From the NCBI GenBank assembly GCA_032358165.1, contig JAALGY010000032.1, positions 3,844,001 to 3,908,000 of the forward strand: DNA of 64,000 bases. The letters are read 5' to 3'. The notes beneath the pieces are model-generated. The model saw only the letters and a program-made list of their open reading frames with translations, was not told the origin of the DNA and did not search any database. Origin of the DNA: Diplosphaera chodatii (Eukaryota > Chlorophyta > Trebouxiophyceae > Prasiolales > Stichococcaceae). This document shows, piece after piece, positions 10,081-21,507 of this stretch; the first letter of the stretch is position 1; each line of letters starts with the position of its first letter. Position numbers and translations under genes: made by a program.

Positions 10081-12859
10081 ATGGCAGCTCGACGGGCAGC
10101 AGCGCTGTTTGCGTCGCGCTTCGCGCGCACGGCCGGCGTGAGCGCCCCTTCAGCCTTCAATCCGGCGCCTCTGGCCGCTGCTCTGGCAGCACGCGGCTAC
10201 AGGTAACCCCTGCACCTGTCCTGGAAGCGATCCATGCCCTGTCGCAACGCGCTTTTCCACAAACTTGCATTGCATTGCGTAGCGCAGCCTGCGTGGAGTG
10301 CTTTGCTCTGTTCCAAGATCAGACCGGCGGTCGCAGCTCCGTTTGAACCGGTCTCCGTGCCCTGCTGCCGCAGTGCATTGCCCTTGCCCGCCGACCCCAC
10401 TGAACACATCGCGCCGGCCTTCAACAACGCCGCCGCCGTGCTGCACGGCATCAACGACCTGCGGTACGAGGAGGCGCCCTCGCTGCCGCAGACGGTGGCC
10501 CCCGGAGCTGTCCGTGTGGCCATCAAGGCCGTGGGCATCTGTCGGTCCGATGTGCACTACCTGCAGAAGGTGGGTGTTGATTGGCTCCCTCGGTTCGCCT
10601 GGACGTGCTGAGGAACGTCTGTCGTGCTTGATCGCGGCGCTGCTGCGCTGCCTTGCCGACTGCCTCGTTTGAATTTGGACGCTGGCGGCTGACCCGCAAC
10701 TGGCGTGCTGCCCGCAGGGCCACATCGGCCGCTTCGTCGTGAACCAGCCCATGGTCATCGGCCACGAGAGCGCCGGCACCGTCGTCGAGATCGGCGAGGG
10801 CGTGCAGCACCTCCAGGTGCGCTGGACCACCATGTTCCACTGGGCCCACGCCGGCATCGCGTGCAGACGCCCAGTTGATGCAAGCAAGCAGCAGCCTGCA
10901 CCCAGCGCTTAGACCTCCACTTTACAAGTAAGCAGTCACTGGTGACAGCAAGCAACTTGTTGTCCTGGGCACCGTCAGGTGGGCGACCCGGTGGCCATCG
11001 AGCCCGGGGTGCCATGCTCGTGCAACAAGCACACGCGGGAGGGGCGGTACAACCTGGACCCCGACATCAAGTTCTTCGCCACGCCGCCGCACCACGGCTC
11101 CCTCGCCCAGGTGCGCTGACGGCGCGCAGCTGCCGCATGATCAGCATGGACTGCAGCATGCGTGCGTGCATGCAGCTGCTTGGGTCCCGCCTGTAGGCTC
11201 GCGCTCCCATGTCGCGCTTCCGCCGATATTTGTCCTCCCCCTGGCGCGCAGTACATCGACCACCCGGCGGGCTTCTGCTACAAGCTGCCGCCGGGCGTGA
11301 CGCACGAGGAGGGCGCGATGTGCGAGCCGCTGTCGGTGGGCGTGCACGCGGTGCGCCGCGGCCAGGTGTCCCCCGGCATGGACGTCGCCGTCATCGGCGC
11401 CGGCCCCATCGGTAAGCGGGAACCGCATGTGCTGTAGGGGCATTGCTGACAGCGGCGTTGATGGTCATGTTCTGATGTTGCTGTATGGCATGCCATGCCC
11501 TGTCATCTGATGCCAATGGCGAGCGGCACGCAAGCACCAGCACAGCTGGACTCATATGCATGTGTTTTGAGGAGTGTCCCCGGCCCGCAGGCCTGGTGTC
11601 CATCATGGCGGCCAAGGCGTTTGGCGCCGGCAAGGTCGCCGTCGTGGACATGAACGAGACGAACCTGGAGGTGGGCCCCTGCTCATGCCCCTGCCGCTGC
11701 AGCACGGCTCTGCTCATCCCTTCTCCTAAAATCAAGCCTGTCAGGGTGCAGAAGACGCTGCCCCAAGTGTCTTTTCATCGGCAACTGGCAGGCAGCCGAG
11801 GTGGGATGGCACCGCGAGGGCAAGACTTGCCCGAGACGTGTCTTTGTGCCCCGCAGATCGCGCGGCAGATGGGCGCGGACATCGGCATCCTGTCGGGCCG
11901 CACCGAGTCCCCCTACGCGGTGGGCGACCGCATCAGGTCGGTGCTGGGCCCCGACGGCCCCTCCGTCGTCATCGACTGCGCCGGCTTCGAGGCCACCATG
12001 CAGGTGCGGTGACATGCGTGTGAACATGTCGCCATGCCTGGGACACACCCATCTGCATGCAACGCTGGCCCATGCCAAGCGCTGCTGTGTTATGTGTTTA
12101 CCTTGACCGCTCGACACCGTTTCCTCAGGATTGCCGTGCTGCATCTGCTCCCTCCTGTCACCCACACTCCAGCACGTCGCATCACGTTGGTCGTGACAGT
12201 AGTAGTTGACGCCCCGCAGGCGGCGGTGCGGGCGTGCTCCGCGGGCGGCAGGGTGGTGCTGGTGGGCATGGGCGACGAGGTCATGAAGCTGGACATGACG
12301 CACGCCTGCACCCACGAGATCGACCTCGTCGGCTCCTTCCGCTACGCCAACACCGTGCGCGCTGCCACAGTGCACCTGTGCCCATCTGGGGGCTGGTCCT
12401 GTGTCCTGTTGCCAGGCTCCTCTGAGGGTGCAAGCGTCTGCATCACAAGTGCAGCAGTGCATCTGGTCAGCACGCACCAAGCTGGCGGCCTGCAGCCATC
12501 TGACGCGTCCAATGCTCTGCCCTGCAGTACCCGCTGTGCCTGAGCCTGCTGGAGCACAAGCGCGTGGACGTGAAGCCGATGATCACGCACCGCTTCGCCT
12601 TCGACAAGGACGGCGTCGCCGACGGCTTCGACTGCGCGGCGCGCTCCGCCCAGACCAAGGCCATCAAGGTGCCCCACAGTCCATCGTGTATCGTTTGCTG
12701 GTCACAGGCATCCCAGTTGATATGCATGTGCACACTTGCTGTCAGGATGTTGATGTTGCCACCAGGACCTTGCATCTGCATGTTGGCACGCCTTCACACA
12801 GACGGCATTGACCTGACTGTCATGCTATCTGTCTGCAGGTCATGTTCAACCTGGCTTGA
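10081..12859 (+). CDS. Sorbitol/xylitol dehydrogenase (MDR family)
   Basis: Zinc-dependent polyol dehydrogenase that oxidises sorbitol or xylitol to the ketose with NAD+. The first exon (10081-10202) reads [19 protein letters not shown], an Arg/Ala-rich stretch that looks like an organelle transit peptide. Further exons carry [19 protein letters not shown] (catalytic-zinc Cys), [12 protein letters not shown] (His-Glu pair), [42 protein letters not shown] (second Glu), the Rossmann motif [11 protein letters not shown] followed by [12 protein letters not shown] (acidic residue selecting NAD+), and [11 protein letters not shown]. It ends MFNLA at 12859. Most cysteines of the structural zinc lobe are missing, as in animal sorbitol dehydrogenase. 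Order and spacing match the family over its full length. The exact polyol cannot be read from sequence. Confidence 0.93.
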
Positions 12860-13898
12860 GCGGCCAGCTGACCGCCACCAAAGGCCCTGCAGCAGCACAC
12901 AAGCAGCAATGCGATCCAGCGATCCACGTGACGGCAGGGCTACTTGGCTGCCGTAGAGCAGCAGGCAAGTGGCAGCAGTGCTAGAGCAGTCGCCATCGGC
13001 GGCACAACATTGACTTCAAGCGGTGGACAGCAGCTGGTGGTCACCAGCCGAACAGCAGCACTGGCAATCAGGCAGCAGAGTCACAAGGTCTGCAGCCAAC
13101 AACGACATGGCGAACGGCTTCGCAGTCTTGGCGCATGTCTCGGGATGGCATCTGTTGTGGCAGGGGATGCGGCGCTATGTCTCATCAATAGCGTGTCCCT
13201 GCTTCGAACTGGGGGCGCCCCAGCCGCAGCAGATGCCACCCGGGTGTGCAGCTGGGGTGCGATGCAGAACAGAAAGCTAGTGCTGCTGGGCGGGCTGGCC
13301 TCCTTCGCTGCCAATCAGCAGACGGAAACAGCGGCAATAAGTCATTCGAGCGAATGCATGTTGGCACGCGTATCATGGTTGATGGACTCTGTCTAGAGTG
13401 GGCATGCGAAGATGCGCACGATCTGGTTAGGGTTCAAGGGCGCTAGCTGTTGCGCTCAGGCGGTAGAGATGACGTCATGTACACACGGGAAAGGGTTGGT
13501 CTGACGGGAGCTTTGGGTGCACGTACTGGGACTGTGGGCAAAAGGGATGCCTCCTTTCATATCGTGGCAGCCCATACTGGGGGAGACTGGGCGCCTCAGG
13601 GCCAGTAGCAAGTCATAATGGGAACCGTCAGGCGCTGCTTGCAACAACGGCCATGAGCAGGCTTGCCAAACTGTGGCCTTCTGCTTTTCGCTCCAAGGTA
13701 GAACTGCATATTTGCCGGTTTTTTTGGGATGGTCAGTGTCGCCTTCACTTTGGGATGCTGCAAGGGAGTCGTATCAGTCGGATCTGGTTTACTGTAACCA
13801 AGTGTAGCGCTCCCTGAGATGACATCGCACCCGACGTTCCTGTAGTCATGTCACCTTTTGCCGCTCCTATCCTCACCCTTAAATACGAAGGCAGTATT
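12860..13898. other. Convergent intergenic region
   Basis: It lies between the 3' ends of the dehydrogenase (+) and cytidine deaminase (-). It is Gln/Ala-coding by chance in one frame, but no domain or splice-consistent exon was found. It should contain both 3' UTRs. Confidence 0.5.
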
Positions 13899-16055
13899 TC
13901 ACAGGTCCCTTGCTGTTGGTAATGGTTCCCGCTCTGCTGACACCACCTCTAGTGTTGCTGACGGTGCAATCTGCTTCAGTAAAAGCGCTGTGGTCTGCGC
14001 AAACTGCACCGATGCATCTGACAGCTCCACCAGAACCACGTCCACAATCTGCAGGATCAAAGGGAGCCATCTCGCCAGCTGCAGCATGTTCGGCATGTAG
14101 GTCATGTTATGGTGCCATACGCCTACATGCATCCGCACCAACCTCGTCATAGGACGCCAGCCCAGACCGCACGGCAGTCGCCAGCGCAGCCTGCAGCGGC
14201 GGCAGCCCCGGGTTGAATGCGGCCGACTCCAGGTACGCTCCCACGTGAATGTCGCCGTGAACGTCCACTATGGCTGCGCCAGCTGGGCACCTTGTGTACG
14301 GGGCATACGCCTGCAAACAGTCACAGCATGTGTGCCTGTCCCAGCTCCGCTGAAGTCTCGCTGCCCTGGTGTTGCCTCTGTGACCAGTCGCAAATAACCC
14401 AGCTGCACTTGTTCCAGCGCATGGACACATCTGCATGTGGCCAGTGCCACGCAATATATGTGGGAACATGCTGCCACTTTGCAGTATGCATGCGGCGACG
14501 ATCCCCGTGCCCAGCTGTAAGGCGAGGTTGGTTCCACAGCGCATTGAAGCTCGAGCAGTTGATATGTGTGCTCAGTTCTGCCCTGCTCCGCACCTTGTTT
14601 GCGGCCTCCAGGGCGGCCTCCGCAGCAGGGTACAGGCAGGACTCGAGGTCCGCACACACACCGTCGTCGAACGCTGTGCAGTCGCGGTCGTGGAGGCGGG
14701 AATGATCGGCAGTTTCGATGCCAATGCGGTTGTTCTGCAGCACAGGAACAGCAGGACTGCATACAGGGGGTTTGCCAGACCTCTCCGTCGGGCACAGTTC
14801 GTAGCGCCGAGCTGCGGTCTTGGCTAGCTGGGTGCCATTACAGCCGCAGCAAGCCGGGTTGCGCTGCAGGGTGCCACACATGCATGTCATGCATGGTGAG
14901 CGCCTCGACACCTGGGGCTGCAGCAGCAGCGGCGTGGATTTGATGTCCAGCAGGTCCGCCGGCCCGAAGCGCTGCGGCAGGAGCTCGTCGAGCGTGTGCT
15001 CCTCTGGGGACTGGCCGGCGTGCGCCGGGAAGCTGAACACCAGGTTGTCCTGTACAACGATGCAGCTTGATTTGGACCCCGTGTTGCCGAGTGGCCCCGC
15101 ATCCTGGCTGTCAGCATCGCACACAATGGGGTGCAGGATGCACGTCAGCATGTGCATGACTTGATGAACTCCCAGCTGCAGTGCCGCATTGTGCAGGGCT
15201 GTTCACCTGCACTCGCTATGCCTCCAAGTGGTCCCTCACACAGATGCAAGCATGAGTGCGGCTGGCCCCAGGAGTCACAGAGCATCGCTTCATGCTGTGG
15301 TGCTGATATCACTGTCACCTAACATTTCAATGTGAGAGAGCCCCACCGCACAAGCAAGCTCCGAGTACAGCTGCCGGCAGTGGCCGCAGGGCGCCGCTGA
15401 CACCGCCAGGCGCACCAGCGCGCTCTCGCCGTACCATGCTGCATTCGACAGCAGAAACTGCTCTGCGTGAACCTGCACGCAGAAGCAAAGGCATGTCCGA
15501 TCAGCATGAGTGGGCATGCAATGGTGAGCGGCATGCACTGCGGCAGAGCATGCACCCATGCACAGAGCTGATGCACTCCGGTGTTTGATAGTCACATGGC
15601 GGTGACTGTGGCATTCTGAGTAGGTCACGGCGAGGGATCCTACCGAGTTGTTCAGCGGAAGGCCAGGAAACTCGAGGTTTACCCCAATGTAGACATTGCC
15701 GCTAGCACCCAGACCGACCGCCCTGCACATCAGCGCCATGTTCAAGATCTTGTCGAACTTGGGTCGGTCGTTTGCTGTCGTCCATGAGTGTCCATTGCTT
15801 AGGACCTCACCCAACATGATAATGCGAGATTGGCGGTCGTGCCAACGCTGCCGCCGGCACAATCAGCGCTTGCAGTAGCTGCGATGTTGTCAGTTTATGC
15901 CTGTCTAGAAGCTGGACCGCCTCCGCTGCTGGGATCATGAAGCGGCCTGCCAGGATGGCTGCGAAATCTGGTGCGGTATCCGGCGCTGCTGCGGATGCTG
16001 CGGCTGCGCGCTGAGCCTGGCTGACTCCCTCGTTGTCAGCTGCCATGACAGTCAT
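13899..16055 (-). CDS. CDA: Cytidine deaminase (plant dimeric type)
   Basis: It hydrolyses cytidine and deoxycytidine to uridine in pyrimidine salvage. The start exon (from ATG at 16055; 16046 also possible) encodes an Ala-rich leader, then MIPAAEAVQLLDRHKLTTSQ and PPISHYHVG. Next come GLGASGNVYIGVNLEFPGL, then HAEQFLLSN with the zinc-ligand His and catalytic Glu, and AVSAAPCGHCRQLYSEL with the two zinc cysteines (PCxxC). The C-terminal half has LPQRFGPADLL, then AALEAANK, AYAPYTRCPAGAAIVD, AYLESAAFNPGLPPLQAAL, and last IVDVVLVELSDASV and LLLKQIAPSATLEVV. This is the two-domain plant/E. coli layout in which only the N-terminal domain binds zinc. Introns are short, and some stay open in frame. 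It diverges from NECAP at 16853. Confidence 0.92.
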
Positions 16056-16852
16056 CACACAGCACCGTGCTGCTCGAATTTGTGGTATTTGTGCGAGTTC
16101 AGCAGCATGGACTTTCGACCTGCGGCATTGAAGCTGCACAGCGTCATGTAGCAGTGCGTGCTATCATATCGCTGAGGCCTGGCAAATCGCGATACAACGC
16201 TTGGTGCTCCTAGAGCATCTAGCCTCTTATCACGATCAGTGCTTGCTAGGAAGAACGGGGCCAGAGGGCCGAACTGAATGTTGAGTTGATGAGGAAAACT
16301 GAAACCCAGCAAGCAGCTGCAGTCAGTGTAAGGCGATCACCAATATGCCACCAGATGTGTGAGCATTGCATTACTGACTAGCGCCAGCATTGCTTTTGGC
16401 ACATTGGCACGACGTTGGGCATGCACATGGGAGGACCATGCTGACAGATCATGTTTGTAGTCGCCAAGCATGTCGAGGCGAAGCTGCTCTTGATCATCGA
16501 TACTGCCATGCCCCATCATCATTAGACGCTCGCATCTTGTAGCGCACTGCATGCATTCCCGTCACCCCTTGGACCAGCGCTACTCCTCTGCATGGCATGG
16601 ATTTCGTTCCGTAACCTGTTCCCTGAACTTGACAAGCACGCCTACAATGGCAAACGCAGCATATATCAGCGACTCTGAAGTGTAGGCCGTCTTGGACGCG
16701 CGTATTGTGTGACTTTGCAGCGTAGGAAGCGCTGTCCGCCACACCTGTATAGCAGCGCGACATCACACTACAGCAGACAAGCAGATGCAAACGCTACCCG
16801 GCGTTACACAGCCAGCGTCCAGCTGATTTGCAAGGCCCGCAGCTCTCTTGCC
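16056..16852. promoter_or_regulatory. Shared upstream region of CDA and NECAP
   Basis: About 800 bp separate the two divergent start codons. It holds no convincing exon and should include both promoters and 5' UTRs. No TATA-like element or operator stands out. Confidence 0.4.
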
Positions 16853-19500
16853 ATGGCTACGCCGGAGCCTGCCGCTGGTAAGCAGCCATCATGTGATGTT
16901 GAACGCCCGGGTGCCTCAGCACGTTCGTGCGGGACATCCGAGCATACGACCATCTTTTCTACGCAGATGAAGACGCGCCGCACGCAGAGCTGACGACGTT
17001 CCAGTGCCGTGAGGCGTACGTGTACAAGATCCCGCCGGCATCCACCATCGGTCACCGCGCTGAGCTCTGGGATGTGGACCACTGGCTGCAGGTGGAGGCC
17101 AGCTGCACATCGCCTCAGCATGCCACCCTCCTGATACCGTTCACCTCGCCAGCACATCTGCACATGCATGCACTCAACAAGCGCCTGGGTTGCTGGGGTG
17201 CAGGAGGTGTCGGCGGCGGTGGTGACTTGTGGCGACGAGTGCTGGGTGCGGCTGTTTGACAAGGCCAGCAGCGAGCTGTTTGCCGAGTGCCCCATTCCTC
17301 TTGACAGGCCCCTCATCACGGTGAGCTTGCGCTGCACTGTCAGATGGCACAGACTCGGCTGCATGCAGCATTTGCAGCCTGCTTGAGCATGCGCTGCCAC
17401 TGCATGTCATGCCACGCCAGTCTGGCTGTTTGGTTGGCACTACCATCACACCCCGCTCCCTCTGACACTCAGGTCGTGGAGCCTGTAGTAGACAGCAGCC
17501 GATATTATGTGCTGCGCATAGTGGACCGTGCGTCGCAGCGGCATGCCTTCATCGGCGTAGGCTTCAGGTCAGGCGCTTGATGCGTTGCGGCATGCACCGC
17601 TGCATGTAATGTGAAGGCCGTTCAGTTCCATGCCTTGACGGCCAGGCAGCTGGACCAGCTCTTGCAGCAAGGATCTTGGGCGCTAAGCAGTTGCGTCAGC
17701 ATGCAGCCACATGCAAGGCACGGAAGCTTGACCTGCTTCGTCCGTAGGGAACGCGGGCAGGCGTCAGACTTCAACGCCGCACTCGACGAACACCTGCAGT
17801 ACCTGCGTCGCCAGAAGGAGGCCGCGCGCATGAAGGCCGAGTACGCTGCTGCGGCCTCAGCCTCGGGCACGGATGGTGGCAGCAGCAATGGGCCGGCTCG
17901 GGACTTGGCGCTGAAGCCAGGCGAGACCATCAAGGTTGCATTGCCTGGCTCGCGGGTGAGTTGCATATGATTGAATGCTGTCGCCGTTTCGTTTCCCTGG
18001 CTGCTGCCGGGCACACAGTGTGTTTGTATGGACAGCGGTTTCACCTATTGCACGCACACTGAGGGGCAACACATTCAGCTGTCGTGAAACTACAAACAGA
18101 AGCAGGTGGTGTGCGCCAACACTGAGGATGCAGCCACTGCAATGCACATGACTCAGCAGGTCTCGGACGGGACGGGCACCACGCCGCCGACGCAGCGGCT
18201 CAGCAGCCTGGCGACAAAGGCGCAGTTCAGCCTGTTCAGCAGTCCCACGCCGGTCAAACTATCAGGTACCAGACAATGCGAGCTTGGTTCATGGTGCCTC
18301 TTCTGTGTAGCATACTCTGGTGTTGCAGGACGTGCTGAGGCACAGTCCAGGTGGGTAGTGCTGTGCTGGCATCCAGGATGGTGTGCCACCTGATTGGCTG
18401 CATGTGCAGGCGCCAGGTCCAGCCCTGGCAGCTCATCTGACGGCAGTCCGCCTGGCATGCTGCCGCCGCCGCCGCCGCCGCGGCAGCTCATGCCGCAGCC
18501 CTCCGCAAAGGTGCCCGCCGTCTCAGAGCAGGATGGCACCAACTCACCGCCTTTGCTGCGAGCCAGCCCCATGGCGGTGTCGCCAAAGCACCCGCGTGCT
18601 GAAGCGGCGTCGACCGCAGAGCAGCCTGATGCAGCCAGCAGTGGTCCACATGACTTCCACACTAGATCTGACCTGGTGAGCCAAGGCCATGTGTGTGTGG
18701 GTGCGGTGCAGCTGCGCATTGTCAACACTGGCCGGTGCTGAAGAAGAATAGGTCCCTCAGTGAGGCGAGAAAGTGGAGAGAGTTGCATCAGACGGAGGTG
18801 CATCGGCTTGCTGCTGCTGAACATTGCTCTGCTGTTGTCAGGGGGCCGGTGGGGAGACCGCAGGCGGGCATGGGGTTCGGACGGGAGAGGGGCTGGGCCC
18901 GCGCTCGATGCGCGTCTCCATCAACATGGACGAGGACGCTGCCTCCGAGGCCGCCTCCCTCGCCAACCTGTCCCTCAAGGTTTGTGTTGTGCACTCATGC
19001 CACGGCTGTCCTTGTGCGTTTGCAGAGCAGCACGAGTCATCATACTGCAAGCCATGCCTCTGCTATGGCTCCAAGTTGCCATATCTCTGGACCAACATCC
19101 TGAGCAGGCGCACACGTCTGGCGGCAGCAGCTTGGCTGGCAGCATCACGTACAGCGATGGCGGCCACAGCAGCGAGACGGGCGCGGATGACGAGGCAGAG
19201 GCGCACAGGGCCGCGCATGCCTCTGCTTCAGATGCGGAGGGCGGCGGAGCGACTGCAGCGGCCATTCCTGCAACAGCTGGTCCTGCCACGGCCGAGGGTT
19301 CAGGCGGCGCAGGCTCAGGCGGCGTCAACACGGGTCCAGCGACAGCGCCAGGGGCCTCTGATGGTGCGCAGGCGTCGCCTTCTGCAGCTGAGGCAGCAGA
19401 GGCTGGAGAACGCACAGGATCGGACACAGCGGGAGCAGTGCGCACAGCGGAGGGGCAGACGGTAGCGGGCAAGGATGACTGGGGCGACTTCATCAGCTGA
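16853..19500 (+). CDS. NECAP-like adaptin-ear-binding coat protein
   Basis: Endocytic accessory protein of clathrin-coated vesicles, with a PHear (NECAP) fold. Exons with consistent phases include 16853-16877, 16967-17091, 17204-17320, 17473-17567 and 17748-17955. They give TFQCREAYVYKIPPASTIGH, then HWLQEVSAAVVTCGDECWVRLFD, ELFAECPIPL, VVEPVVDSSRYYVLRIVD, AFIGVGFRERGQASDFNAAL and LALKPGETIKVALP, which follow the NECAP domain from end to end. The long tail from about 18170 is Pro/Ser/Ala-rich with a run of seven prolines, and ends DDWGDFIS, a WxxF-type adaptin-ear-binding motif like the tail motifs of animal NECAPs. Tail exon borders (18170-19500) are less certain than the domain. Confidence 0.9.
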
Positions 19501-20491
19501 TGCCGGTGCCAACCAGCCCTTGTCATGGGCGCTGCGCACATACACAGCGGAGTTTAGCTGTCCCTCTGTATGCTCGAGCGACCAGTATGATGTGCGAGGT
19601 AGCGAAGCGACATGCATGTCAGGGCAACAGCAAGCTGAAATGAGGACTGCCTGCCTGGCTGGGGACCGTGTAGGCCAGGCTTGAAACTTCGTGAACGGCG
19701 GACGACGGTTGCTGCAGCCCACTCCGCACACATTGCCACAGTGCTGCTTACACCTGCGCCGAACATCGTCGTGATCAGCAAGCGGCGAGCTCAGGCGTCA
19801 CTTCAGCACCCAACGCAAAGCCCAGTAGGCAGGAGTCCGGTGGTGAGGACGGTTCACGCATGTCGGCCACCCTAGCATTCCACAATAGCCCCTCTTTACG
19901 CCTGCACAGCACACTCGAAGTGCACGATGCACATCATGAGCCTCAACTACCGGTGCTGCACCTCTCCTTGCAACGGACCTGTTGCTGCCACGTGCCGGCA
20001 GCCACTGTTGCTTGCGCTCCGCCTCGTGCGGACATTATGAAGGCCGCGGACGGTGCTATATATTGGGTGTAGGCATCGTTTCAAGCGTTCATATGCACCC
20101 ACTGCCCTAAGGGCTGTCACCACCAGTGCGTAGGAGGTTGCACCTCAACACGTGTTCGCGTGCAGCAGGCGCAGCCGCGGCGTGAGGTTGCCCTTTCGTG
20201 AGCGGCGTTCAGATTCAGGATCGAATGGTCGGTTTGAACCCTGTAGTGGGTGCAGAGCTGCGCTGACGCTGCTGTCATTGGGTGTGGCTGTGGACCCTGA
20301 TGCCAAGCTGACAACGCTGCTGGATGGGGTTTGCTGGGCAGCACTGTGATTTCAGGCGGTGCGCAGGACGCCACACCGCGGCATGAGCATCCATGCGGTA
20401 TTGAGCGCCCAGACCCACAAGGATCATAGAATCACGTTGTGGAAATCGCCCTTGGTGACGCTCTGCAGTTGCCCTGCTGACAATGCTGCAG
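19501..20491. other. Intergenic region upstream of the carbonic anhydrase remains
   Basis: No gene is supported. A short plus-strand stretch at about 20276-20320 reads VAVDPDAKLTTLLDG. This is vaguely like the zinc-site region of a beta-carbonic anhydrase (CMDARL...LLG) but without the zinc cysteine, so it is either a badly decayed first exon or chance. Confidence 0.35.
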
Positions 20492-21138
20492 AGTTTCATG
20501 TGATCCGCAATGCCGGCGGCCTGTTCCATGAGTCCGCCATCCGCAGCCTTGTCATCTCGCAGCGGCTGCTGAGCACAAAGGAGACCTTTGTGATCTACCA
20601 TATTTGTGCGGCAGTGGAGGGACAATGAAGCCAGCGCTTCGTGCACCTGCACAATGGCATGACCGTGCCAAATGGGTCCTGACGTGCATCTCATGATGTC
20701 TGGCCGCAGCGCACTCATCACTGATACTGATGCAGACTGCGGCATGGAGACCATTGGTACGTCTGAGATCTCGTGTTCTATCAGGCTACTCTGGGTCCTG
20801 CTGCCGCTGCTGTGTATCTGACGTCTTGCCGTCAGGTTCAAGGGCCTCGAGCAGTCGGTGCGCACAGATGTGGGCATCATCAACGAAGGACTCGCCCCTC
20901 ATCCCAGTGCGCAGCTCATGCCCAATGCTTTACTTTTGATGTGGTGAACAGGACTTCGCACCCCACCGCTCATCCCAATGTCTGACCATGGTGTGGGTTG
21001 CACCAGGCTCTGGAGGTGCATGCAAGTCTAAGGCACCTGGCGCAGTCACCTTAGCTTCTGGCTTGGCAGGCGGACATCTCAGTGCATGGCTACCTCTACC
21101 AAGTGGAGACCGCCAAGATCGTGCCAGTGGAGGCCTGA
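20492..21138 (+). pseudogene. Beta-carbonic anhydrase remnant
   Basis: Four exon-like pieces are clear. 20492-20604 encodes FHVIRNAGG and [22 protein letters not shown], the core of the family including the second zinc ligand His. 20736-20756 encodes CGMET with the third zinc ligand (HxxCG). 20836-20905 encodes FKGLEQSVRTDVGII, then PLIP in another frame. 21070-21138 encodes ADISVHGYLYQVETAKIVPVEA and a stop. The third piece has one extra base near 20884-20893, so IINE and SPLIP lie in different frames. The junction between pieces two and three is also out of phase, and the usual 20-40 residues there are absent. The N-terminal exon with CxDxR, which carries the first zinc ligand, was not found. 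Two breaks plus a missing zinc site argue for a dead gene. An assembly error could explain one break but not all. Confidence 0.75.
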
Positions 21139-21507
21139 CTGCAGCTGGCAGTGCGGGGTGTGAAAGGTTGACTTGTTGGCAGCTACATGCAAGGCGCAAT
21201 CTTACTTGCTCCAATGGCCGCTGCTCCCTTGCCCCTCAGCTTACAACTGACCTTAGCTTTGACCACCTTCAGACAGGTGTTAACAGACTCAGCGCTGAAT
21301 GTACAGAAAACCACAGGCTTCAAGTGCCAATGACACTAACATCGCTACCAACCTACTGACGGCCGGGATGGTGAGTGCTAACAACCAGCCGTTGCTTCAG
21401 ACTGGCCACGAGCTAGCTTCTGGCTTCGTGGCAAGTGGCTATGTGCCGGCCCTTCCGCTGCCAAGTTGTTACCGCGTTCCCAAGCCAGCACCCCGCACGC
21501 ATCGCCA
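21139..21507. other. Short convergent spacer
   Basis: It lies between the end of the carbonic anhydrase remnant and the 3' end of NDC80 on the other strand. No feature was seen. Confidence 0.5.

Noticed and set aside
14321..15157. Minus-strand open frame of 278 codons as a single exon of the deaminase
   Set aside because: Only parts match the family; the stretches between are introns that happen to lack stops.
20350..20430. Minus-strand peptide YRMDAH resembling the carbonic anhydrase CMDAR motif
   Set aside because: It is on the opposite strand from the rest of the remnant, lacks the zinc cysteine and has no family context around it.
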